Below, piece by piece: positions 8,650-15,286 of a DNA stretch of 15,972 nt. The notes under the pieces were generated by a model. That model was not told the DNA's origin, did no database searches, and saw only the letters and a program-made list of their open reading frames with translations. Every line of letters starts with the position of its first letter. Within the stretch, counting starts at the first letter, position 1. This stretch comes from Psychroflexus sp. (GTDB lineage: Bacteria; Bacteroidota; Bacteroidia; Flavobacteriales; Flavobacteriaceae): positions 1 to 15,972 of the forward strand of contig PXBV01000228.1 in the NCBI GenBank assembly GCA_003565575.1, given 5' to 3'. Made by a program: the position numbers and the translations under genes.

Positions 8650-9368
8650 TACCTCGTTGGCTGATTTGGAATAACTCTACTCTGCCTTGTACTTGTATTA
8701 CTACTCATATCTTCATCGTCACTATTATTGTAAGTTGGATTAGGTATTCCACTTCCTGAATAACCTCCACCGCTTATTTCACCTGTTTCAACATCACTTT
8801 CTCCCGTAGGATCTGACGAATTATTTGATTCATCTGCAAGTCTACAATAGTTATAAGATAAAAACCTGTCCCTATCTGGGTCTTGACAGTCATATATTTT
8901 AGAATGATTATAATCATCAACTAATTTTTTAAAATTAACTTGATCTATAGATTCAAAAAATATTAATGACTTATTATTTAAGTTAATATAAGTTATGTTT
9001 GGATTCTTAAGATAACTATTATCAATTTCCAAATAGATATTTATTTCATTACTAAATCTTATAAAAATCAGCCTTGAGTTATTTGAAATCTTTGTAGATT
9101 CTAATCGTACAGTTGTATAAACTTCTTTTTCAGAATTAAAACTATCAACATGATAAGAATCCCAGTCTGGTGAAAAAATTGACATCAATGTTAAAATGTT
9201 ATCATCTGTAGGTTTGCTTTCGTTTAATAGGGTATTATAGGTGTCTTGTGCTTTTGAAATTGATAATATATTATTTGAGTAATTTTGATGATTAAAATCA
9301 TCTAAAGAATCAGATTCACAACTTATCAATAAAGCTAGCATTAAAATTGATAAAATTAATTTTTTCAT
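8649..9368 (-). CDS. Hypothetical lipoprotein with Ser/Asn/Gly-rich C-terminus
   Basis: A 239-residue protein of unknown function. It begins with a lipoprotein signal peptide, MKKLILSILMLALLISC, with Cys17 as the lipidated residue. Residues 30-150 form an apparently folded part with Ile/Asn-rich beta strands and the pattern SKAQDTYNTLL...PDWDSYHVDSF...VYTTVRLEST. This reminds me of the N-terminal part of some Bacteroidota lipoproteins of unknown role (weak recollection). From about 183 on the chain is low-complexity, rich in Ser, Asn, Asp and Gly (GGGYSGSG). The codons are visibly more AT-rich than in the neighbouring genes, and the gene abuts a truncated SusD fragment, so it may have been acquired or moved here. 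Its TAG stop overlaps a GTG in the fragment. No clear promoter is seen in the 79 bp upstream. Confidence 0.7.
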   Translation of the reverse strand: MKKLILSILMLALLISCESDSLDDFNHQNYSNNILSISKAQDTYNTLLNESKPTDDNILTLMSIFSPDWDSYHVDSFNSEKEVYTTVRLESTKISNNSRLIFIRFSNEINIYLEIDNSYLKNPNITYINLNNKSLIFFESIDQVNFKKLVDDYNHSKIYDCQDPDRDRFLSYNYCRLADESNNSSDPTGESDVETGEISGGGYSGSGIPNPTYNNSDDEDMSSNTSTRQSRVIPNQPTR

Positions 9369-9417
9369 AACATAAAAATTAATATTTATATCATAAAATT
9401 ATTTAAATGAAATTAAG

Positions 9418-9445
9418 CAAAAAAAATTTTAACAAAAAATTTTAA
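9418..9445. repeat. Short AT-rich tandem repeat
   Basis: Two imperfect adjacent copies of CAAAAAA(AA)TTTTAA, 15 and 13 bp long, lie between the orphan lipoprotein gene and the stop of the PorV-like gene. Each AAAATTTT core is self-complementary, but the stems are too weak for a confident terminator call. Confidence 0.4.
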
Positions 9446-9447
9446 TA

Positions 9448-10515
9448 TTACCTAAACACAGACCAATCTAGCTTAAGAGAAAAGACATTAGAATAGAGGG
9501 CGAGGCTTTGGTCGCCTATGTCGGTAAGGGCGTAATCAATCTGAATGCCTTTGTATTTAAAACCAACTCCAAAGTTGGGCTGAAAGCCCATTTGTGTACC
9601 ATCACCACCCAGTGTTTCTATATTTTGAAAGTTACCAACTCCGCCTCTCAGGTACACTAAATTGATGTAACCCACTTCAAAACCAAAAGCTGGTGTTAGA
9701 CTCATGGCACCACTAGAAATAATATCATTGGTTTGTGCAAAACGTACATCAAGATTCAAAGACGTGGTTAAATCAAAATCACGTTTGATTTGAGATGTTT
9801 TAGCGATACCCAGTTGTAGTTTTGGTAAAGTAATTTCTGAAGCTTCTGGAGCGGTTTGGTTTTGACCTTCAATAGCATTTTCAATAGTTTCTAATTCTGA
9901 CGCATTAAACGTCCAGGTGTTATACGTTGTGGTGATATCTCTTGCCATCACTCCAAAGAACCAAGATTTCTTTTGAAATTGTACGCCAGCATCAAAGCCA
10001 AAACCCCAAGCTTGTGCAAAATCTCCTATGATTCTTCGTATCACTTTTGCGTTTACCCCATAAGAGAAACCTTCCAAAGGTAAATTTCTCGCATAGGATA
10101 AGGTGAAGGCATAATCTGCTGTAGAAAACAGACTTATTCTATTATAATCTATATTGCCTTGTTCGTCTATTAATTGTGTAGTATTTAAAATATCATCTAC
10201 ACCAAACCGGATGATATTGAAGCCTACCGCACTATCCTCATCTATAGGCATAGCTCCCGCCACGTAGTTATACGTAGCAATGTTCGCAAAATAATTAGCG
10301 TGCATAGCCGAGACCTGATTATCTTCTAAATGCACAAGACCAGCTGGATTCCAGTACCCAGAATTTACGTCTCTAGTAGTTGCCGTCACAGCATTGGCCA
10401 TTCCAAATGCGGCTGCATCTACTCCAATATTCAAAAATTCATTAGAATATTTTGCAACTTGTGAGAAGACAGAGGATGAAAGAATTAAAAAACCAATGAA
10501 GCTAAACTTCTTCAC
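9448..10515 (-). CDS. PorV/PorQ-family outer-membrane beta-barrel protein
   Basis: A 355-residue outer-membrane protein of the PorV/PorQ family, related to the FadL-type barrels of which some members serve the type IX secretion system. The N-terminal signal peptide (KKFSFIGFLILSSSVFSQ) is followed by the typical opening YSNEFLNIGVDAAAFGMANAVTA and SGYWNPAGL. Alternating strands continue to an aromatic-rich end (VFSLKLDWSVFR). Neighbouring genes include no other type IX component, so I do not call it PorV itself; a PorV-like paralogue is the safer name. I chose the GTG at 10515, just before the KK of the signal peptide. The only longer start is a TTG at 10554 that would put 13 extra residues before it. 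The gene is divergent from pssA, with 81 bp between the starts. Confidence 0.82.
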   Translation of the reverse strand: MKKFSFIGFLILSSSVFSQVAKYSNEFLNIGVDAAAFGMANAVTATTRDVNSGYWNPAGLVHLEDNQVSAMHANYFANIATYNYVAGAMPIDEDSAVGFNIIRFGVDDILNTTQLIDEQGNIDYNRISLFSTADYAFTLSYARNLPLEGFSYGVNAKVIRRIIGDFAQAWGFGFDAGVQFQKKSWFFGVMARDITTTYNTWTFNASELETIENAIEGQNQTAPEASEITLPKLQLGIAKTSQIKRDFDLTTSLNLDVRFAQTNDIISSGAMSLTPAFGFEVGYINLVYLRGGVGNFQNIETLGGDGTQMGFQPNFGVGFKYKGIQIDYALTDIGDQSLALYSNVFSLKLDWSVFR

Positions 10516-10596
10516 TACACGTTTTATTTTTAGCAAATATGCTATAATTAACAATATTAAAACTTATTTTGCTTTTTCTTATTGCATTGAAGAACT

Positions 10597-11346
10597 ATGT
10601 TTATGTTAACACTAAAAAAACAGATTCCTAATTTTATTACCTTACTAAATCTCCTAGCTGGGAGTATTGCCACAATTTATGCCATCCAAGGCGACTTAGT
10701 TATGGCTAGTATTTTTGTTGGAATTGGTATTTTCTTTGATTTTTTTGATGGTTTAGCTGCTAGACTCCTGAGGGTGCAAAGCGATTTAGGCTTACAACTG
10801 GATTCTTTGGCAGACATGGTCACTAGTGGTTTAGTGCCAGGATTGGTAATGTGCCAACTCTTACAAAATTCAATACGTCCAAATACTGAAATTGATTTAT
10901 TAACACCAGAAACTCCATGGATGGTTTATTTTGGCTTCATCATTACTTTGGGCTCTGCCTACAGACTGGCAAAATTCAATATAGACGAACGCCAAACCGA
11001 TAGCTTCATCGGCTTACCCACCCCTGCCAATGCACTATTGATTTTAAGTCTTGGACTTATTCTGGAGTATCATCCATATTCCTTTATGGCTCCTTTGATT
11101 AATAACACCTATGCACTAATTATGGTATCAGTTGTAAGCGTTGTAATCCTAAATGTAGAATTGAAATTATTTGCTTTAAAATTTAAAAACCTCAGCTTTA
11201 AAGAAAACTGGTATAGATTTTTTATTGTTCTATTTGCTATCGCTACCTTAATAGGGCTTCAATTTGTTGCTATTCCTTTGATAATACTTACCTACATATT
11301 ACTATCCTTTGCACTGAACATTTCTGAAAGCAAAAATGCAAATTGA
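10597..11346 (+). CDS. pssA: CDP-diacylglycerol--serine O-phosphatidyltransferase
   Basis: Makes phosphatidylserine from CDP-diacylglycerol and L-serine in the inner membrane, the first step towards phosphatidylethanolamine. The CDP-alcohol phosphatidyltransferase signature DG-x2-AR-x8-G-x3-D-x3-D is complete at residues 51-73 (Asp51, Gly52, Ala55, Arg56, Gly65, Asp69, Asp73). The rest of the 249 residues is mainly hydrophobic, with about six to eight membrane helices and the cytoplasmic segment YRLAKFNIDERQTDSFIGLPTPANA, which is typical of phosphatidylserine synthases. Length fits the integral-membrane (type II) enzymes. A second ATG at 10603 is an alternative start. This is the only complete forward-strand gene in the window. 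It converges on the small membrane-protein gene, with 15 bp between the stops. Confidence 0.94.
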   Translation: MFMLTLKKQIPNFITLLNLLAGSIATIYAIQGDLVMASIFVGIGIFFDFFDGLAARLLRVQSDLGLQLDSLADMVTSGLVPGLVMCQLLQNSIRPNTEIDLLTPETPWMVYFGFIITLGSAYRLAKFNIDERQTDSFIGLPTPANALLILSLGLILEYHPYSFMAPLINNTYALIMVSVVSVVILNVELKLFALKFKNLSFKENWYRFFIVLFAIATLIGLQFVAIPLIILTYILLSFALNISESKNAN

Positions 11347-11361
11347 TATGTGTTAGCAGTT

Positions 11362-11541
11362 TTACTTTGTATTTCTACTTTTCTTGAATAGAAAGTAAGA
11401 AATCGTAAGAAACACAAGTGACGCCACAATTTGGCCCAAATCATAACTGGTTAAACTGCTAAACGATTTTATAACACTATAAAGAAGTGATAAAGAAAAC
11501 AGAATCAATACAATTGATACAAATAAATAAATGTACTTCAT
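11362..11541 (-). CDS. Small two-helix membrane protein (59 aa)
   Basis: An open frame of 59 codons starting at ATG 11541 and ending in TAA encodes MKYIYLFVSIVLILFSLSLL, a polar loop (KSFSSLTSYDLGQ), a second hydrophobic stretch IVASLVFLTISYFLF and a basic end KKSRNTK. The pattern of two membrane helices with a positive C-terminal tail looks like a real small inner-membrane protein and not a random frame. I recognise no family. It converges on pssA. The ATG lies 2 bp after the T-run of the upstream terminator, so expression would need read-through, or the true start is further in (a TTG at codon 12). Confidence 0.6.
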   Translation of the reverse strand: MKYIYLFVSIVLILFSLSLLYSVIKSFSSLTSYDLGQIVASLVFLTISYFLFKKSRNTK

Positions 11542-11543
11542 AG

Positions 11544-11580
11544 AAAAAAAATAACCCGAACCTTTGCATTCGAGTTATTT
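11544..11580 (-). terminator. Rho-independent terminator after the Bor-family gene
   Basis: A 12-bp stem with one mismatch, AAATAACCCGAA (11549-11560) / TTCGAGTTATTT (11569-11580), has an 8-nt loop. On the reverse strand it is followed by a run of eight U (11544-11551). It begins 14 bp after the stop of the Bor-family lipoprotein gene and ends almost at the ATG of the small membrane-protein gene at 11541. Confidence 0.85.
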
Positions 11581-11594
11581 GAAGTTTAAAATTT

Positions 11595-11888
11595 CTATCT
11601 GGTTACCTTAGTTGTTGTGGGAGTATAAAGCCCAAAAGTCAACCCATTGATTAAGCCATCAACAAAAGTATGCTGAATTTTCACATCATAATCCTTAGCA
11701 TCTCCAGCTAATTCAGCAGGGTCAGACACAGATACAGGGGCTAATCCCGCAATTAAATAATGGTTTTTCTTTTGCTTTTGAATCCCTGTTTGAGCTCCTT
11801 CTCCTACACTAAACTCATATGTATAACATGAACTCAGCATAATTGAAGCAACAAATAAAAAACTAAATTTTAGAACACTTTTTTTCAC
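11595..11888 (-). CDS. Bor-family lipoprotein
   Basis: A 97-residue lipoprotein. The signal peptide runs to the lipobox MLSSC, with Cys21 lipidated. The mature part follows the Bor family, named after the phage lambda outer-membrane lipoprotein linked to serum survival. It has a short strand, then HYLIAGLAPV, a middle segment with Asp-Ala-Lys, and the hallmark end TFVDGLINGLTFGLYTPTTTKV, which parallels TFVNGLLGFITLGIYTP of lambda Bor as I recall it. The start is a GTG at 11888; the overlapping ATG in another frame runs straight into TGA. It lies 104 bp after the ftsZ stop, on the same strand, and has its own terminator. No phage genes surround it, so it appears to be a chromosomal family member whose role here is unknown. 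Confidence 0.82.
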   Translation of the reverse strand: MKKSVLKFSFLFVASIMLSSCYTYEFSVGEGAQTGIQKQKKNHYLIAGLAPVSVSDPAELAGDAKDYDVKIQHTFVDGLINGLTFGLYTPTTTKVTR

Positions 11889-11992
11889 ATCAAATATTTT
11901 AATAGAAAGCTAAACATTTTTTTAATAAAAACATGACTTTTACAAGAAGATTGGAAACTTTAAAAAAATCAAGCGCAATAAATTCAATTTCT

Positions 11993-13855
11993 TCAATCCA
12001 CATTATCATGCAAGAATGAGTTGTTGGATCTAAAATTCAAATTGCTTTTATCTCCTTCTACGCTTGTTCTTGAAAGGGATTTAGCCTCGGGTCTGTTGTA
12101 ATCTAACTCTACTCCTGCTCTTTTATAAGCAGGTTGTTTTTCAATTTCATCAATTGTATTAGTATTTCTGAATTTGTAGTTGAACTGCTTCATTTTGGCT
12201 TTACGCTCTGCAGCTCTTGAAGCCAGCTCAGATAGAGGAGTATTCATGGGATCCACCTCTCCTTTCTCTTCTACATGTTGCTCCTTTTGGGGCCTTAAAG
12301 TTCTTTTTTTGAACTGCACCTCCTCTGGCTCTTCTTCCACACGCTGTGGTTTAGCTTTTTTTATGGCTGGCGTGTTTTCAGTTTCTTCTTCCTCCATAAA
12401 TTCAGACAAATCGTATTTTTTTATGGTTTGCTTATGATTGCTGATAGAATTAACTTCTTCTGGATCGTTCACTTCCATTTCATTGATCGAATTCTCAGCT
12501 GGAGATGCTGACTGCTTGTTTTCATCACTTTCAGAAAAATCAAAACTTAACATACCAGAGTCTTCTGCTTTTTTGGGCTTCTCTTCTATGATTTCAAAAT
12601 CTTCTGGATTTACAATTTCAAAGTCTACATCCAACGAACGTACTATTGAATCCTCTATTTCAAATTCTTCATTGGTTTCATCTTGATCAAAGTTCAGTTC
12701 TTGTGTGTTAAATTTTGATGATTTAGTGTTTCTACTAGCAGTTGAAGGAGGTGTGGCTTTTGGTTCATCAGCTCTTTTAAAACGACCAGTTGATAAATCT
12801 TGCTCTAACTTTTGATCATCCTCTAGGGTATGAATGATTTTTTTGGATTCTGTATTTACAATTTCATCTTGCTGTTCTGTATCAAAACCTGTTGCTATTA
12901 CAGTGACTGATATAGAATCTTCTAGCTTTTCATCATCTCCAACTCCCATAATAATGTTAGCACTATTTCCAGCCTCAGCTTGGATGTGGTCATTAATTTC
13001 TCCTATCTCATCCAAGGTGATTTCATCGGTTCCAGAAACAATAAGCAGTAGAACGTTCTTGGCGCCTTTAATTTTATTATCATTAAGTAAAGGAGAATCT
13101 AAAGCTTTTTCAATAGCAATTTGAGACCTGTTGGTTCCGGATGCTGTTGCAGATCCCATGATAGCCGTACCACTATTGCTTAAAACAGTTTTAGCATCGC
13201 GTAAATCTATGTTTTGGGTGTAATGGTGAGTAATCACTTCTGCAATACCACGTGAGGCGGTTGCTAACACTTCATCAGCTTTAGAAAACCCAGACTTAAA
13301 ACCCAGATTCCCGTACACCTCTCTCAATTTATTATTGTTGATAACGATGAGCGAATCTACATTATTACGCAACTCTTCTACTCCAAGCTGAGCTTGCTCA
13401 TTCCTGGTACGACCTTCAAATTGAAAAGGAATGGTAACGATACCAACCGTAAGTATGTCCATTTCTTTTGCAAGTCTAGCGATAACAGGCGCAGCACCTG
13501 TACCTGTTCCGCCTCCCATTCCAGCAGTGATAAAGACCATTTTGGTATTGGTACTCAACAAACCTTTTAGATCTTCTCTACTTTCTTCTGCTGCTTGTTT
13601 TCCTATGTCTGGATTTGCTCCTGCTCCAAGGCCCTCTGTTAGGTCTACACCTAGCTGAATTCTGGTGGGCACTCCACTATTTTCTAGGGCTTGTGCATCC
13701 GTATTACAAATCACAAAATCTACTCCTTTGATGCCTTGGTTAAACATATGGTTAATGGCGTTGGAACCGCCACCACCTACACCAATTACTTTGATGACAT
13801 TGGACTGGTTTTTTGGAAGATCAAATGAAATGTTCTCAAATTCTTGCTTACTCAT
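11993..13855 (-). CDS. ftsZ: Cell division protein FtsZ
   Basis: The tubulin-like GTPase that polymerises into the Z ring and recruits the septal machinery. The GTP-binding elements are intact: GVGGGGSNA at 25-33, the tubulin signature GGGTGTG at 114-120, and the catalytic T7 loop NIDLRD at 215-220 with Asn215, Asp217 and Asp220. The GTPase core ends near residue 325. It is followed by an acidic, low-complexity linker of about 240 residues and then the conserved C-terminal peptide EIEKQPAYKRAGVELD near 570-585, which should bind FtsA. A further 35-residue tail ends SNNSFLHDNVD, a form I associate with flavobacterial FtsZ. At 620 residues it is much longer than E. coli FtsZ because of the linker. 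It lies 24 bp after ftsA in the ftsQ-ftsA-ftsZ order. Its stop is TGA, and no clear terminator follows. Confidence 0.98.
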   Translation of the reverse strand: MSKQEFENISFDLPKNQSNVIKVIGVGGGGSNAINHMFNQGIKGVDFVICNTDAQALENSGVPTRIQLGVDLTEGLGAGANPDIGKQAAEESREDLKGLLSTNTKMVFITAGMGGGTGTGAAPVIARLAKEMDILTVGIVTIPFQFEGRTRNEQAQLGVEELRNNVDSLIVINNNKLREVYGNLGFKSGFSKADEVLATASRGIAEVITHHYTQNIDLRDAKTVLSNSGTAIMGSATASGTNRSQIAIEKALDSPLLNDNKIKGAKNVLLLIVSGTDEITLDEIGEINDHIQAEAGNSANIIMGVGDDEKLEDSISVTVIATGFDTEQQDEIVNTESKKIIHTLEDDQKLEQDLSTGRFKRADEPKATPPSTASRNTKSSKFNTQELNFDQDETNEEFEIEDSIVRSLDVDFEIVNPEDFEIIEEKPKKAEDSGMLSFDFSESDENKQSASPAENSINEMEVNDPEEVNSISNHKQTIKKYDLSEFMEEEETENTPAIKKAKPQRVEEEPEEVQFKKRTLRPQKEQHVEEKGEVDPMNTPLSELASRAAERKAKMKQFNYKFRNTNTIDEIEKQPAYKRAGVELDYNRPEAKSLSRTSVEGDKSNLNFRSNNSFLHDNVD

Positions 13856-13879
13856 AATTATTAATTTTGGTTGGTATAC

Positions 13880-15274
13880 TTACTCTGCGTTATCTAAAAA
13901 ATCTTTTAATTTATCAAACCACTTTTCAACTACATTCCTGCTAGGTTTTGCGGGTTGATTGGGTTGCTCTGGGATACTTTGATTCTTCTTTGCTTCAAAG
14001 GCCTGGTTTGTGCCCTCATCTTCTAAATGGTCTGATTCTGCAATTGGGATCTGCTCTTTTGGCTCAGAAGTCTCAGGGTTCTTTTCTTCCAGGTGTTCTG
14101 CTCTATCCAAAGCTTTACGTTGCAGCCCGTCCATTACGAGTCCAACTGCTGTAGCATACAAAGGGCTAGCAATTTCTTTATCGGTTTCCCCAGCAAGATA
14201 TTCATTAGGGTAACCTATTCTTGTATCCATTCCCGTGACGTATTCTACAAGTTGCTTCAAATGTTTAAGCTGAGCACCTCCTCCAGTGATTACGATACCT
14301 GCAATTAATTTTTTCTTCTGTTCCTAATGGCCGTAATTTTTTATTTCAAGATACACCTGATCAATAATTTCTACAGCTCTGTAATGAATCACTTTGGATA
14401 AATTCTTTAAAGATATTTCCTTAGGATCTCTTCCACGAAGGCCTGGAATCGAAACAATTTCGTTTTCTTTATTCTCTCCAGGCCAAGCGGAACCAAATTT
14501 CACTTTAAGCAATTCAGCTTGTTTCTCAATGATAGAGCAACCTTCTTTAATGTCTTCTGTAATCACATTACCTCCCAAAGGGATCACAGCGGTGTGTCTT
14601 ATGATTCCATCTTTAAAAATTGCTAAATCCGTTGTGCCACCTCCTATATCTATAAGGGCAACTCCTGCTTCTTTTTCTTCTTGACTTAAAACTGAATTGG
14701 CTGAAGCTAAAGGCTCTAAAGTCATTCCATTCAGCTCCAATCCAGAGTTTTTTACACACCTTCCAATGTTTCGAATTGATGAAATCTGACCCACTACTAC
14801 ATGGAAATTGGCTTCCAATCGCCCACCAGACATTCCTCTAGGTTCCATGATTTCAGACTGGCCATCTACTTTATATTCTTGTGGTAAAACGTGAATGATT
14901 TCTTCTCCTGGTAACATAACCAATTTATGTACCTGATTACATAAATTATCAATATCATCATCTTCAATCACTTCTTCTACATCGTTCCTTGTAATATAAT
15001 CGCTATGTTGTAAACTTCTGATGTGCTGACCCGCTATACCTACAGTAACTCCCTTCACTTCAATATCAGAATTAGCCTCTGCTTGCTGTATGGCCTGCTG
15101 TATGGACTGTATGGTTTGGGTAATGTTATTAACCACACCACGATGAACTCCCAGGCTTTTGGTTCTGCCAATGCCAAGTATTTCTACTTTTCCATATTCA
15201 TTTTTACGACCAATCATGGCAACAATCTTTGTTGTACCAATGTCTAAGCCTACTGCAATATTATCTTCTTCCAT
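13880..15274 (-). pseudogene. ftsA: Cell division protein FtsA, interrupted by an in-frame TAG
   Basis: FtsA is the actin-like protein that ties FtsZ filaments to the membrane. The reading frame covers 464 codons, a normal length, but codon 317 (14324-14326) is TAG. Before it lie the phosphate-1 motif VGLDIGTTK (8-16), the FtsA-specific 1C domain, and the phosphate-2 motif LIDIGGGTTDL (207-217), ending EIKNYGH. After it, in the same frame, come EQKKKLIAG, the adenosine motif IVITGGGAQLKHLKQL, YVTGMDTRIGYPNEYLAG, an acidic Pro/Glu linker and the amphipathic membrane helix VEKWFDKLKDFLDN. No indel is present. Translation as written gives a 316-residue protein lacking nucleotide closure and the membrane anchor; restart at TTG 14260 or ATG 14230 could make only a C-terminal piece. 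It sits 12 bp after ftsQ and 24 bp before ftsZ. A sequencing error is possible. Confidence 0.9.
14324..14326 (-). other. Internal amber codon within ftsA
   Basis: Read on the reverse strand the context is GGC CAT TAG GAA CAG AAG AAA. Single-base changes to GAG, CAG or AAG would restore Glu, Gln or Lys. The following base context is not the classical leaky UAG-CAR-YYA signal. TAG also ends ordinary genes here (91-93, 2259-2261, 8649-8651), so the codon is not globally reassigned. Confidence 0.9.
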
Positions 15275-15286
15275 CTCTGTAGATTA

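Noticed and set aside
10516..10554. Longer N-terminus for the PorV-like protein from TTG 10554
   Set aside because: It would place 13 extra residues with basic KIKR before the signal peptide; the GTG at 10515 gives a standard signal sequence.
12180..13958. Several forward open frames opposite ftsZ
   Set aside because: They are low-complexity Ser/Phe-rich mirror images of the acidic linker and GTPase codons of ftsZ, with no start context or family resemblance.
14324..14326. Genome-wide TAG reassignment
   Set aside because: TAG ends the partial gene at 91-93, the lipoprotein at 2259-2261 and the orphan lipoprotein at 8649-8651 at positions that fit normal protein ends.
13880..14330. Frameshift explanation for the broken ftsA
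   Set aside because: The distance between the two parts is a multiple of three, and the codons on both sides of the TAG read as FtsA in the same frame, so no insertion or deletion is needed.
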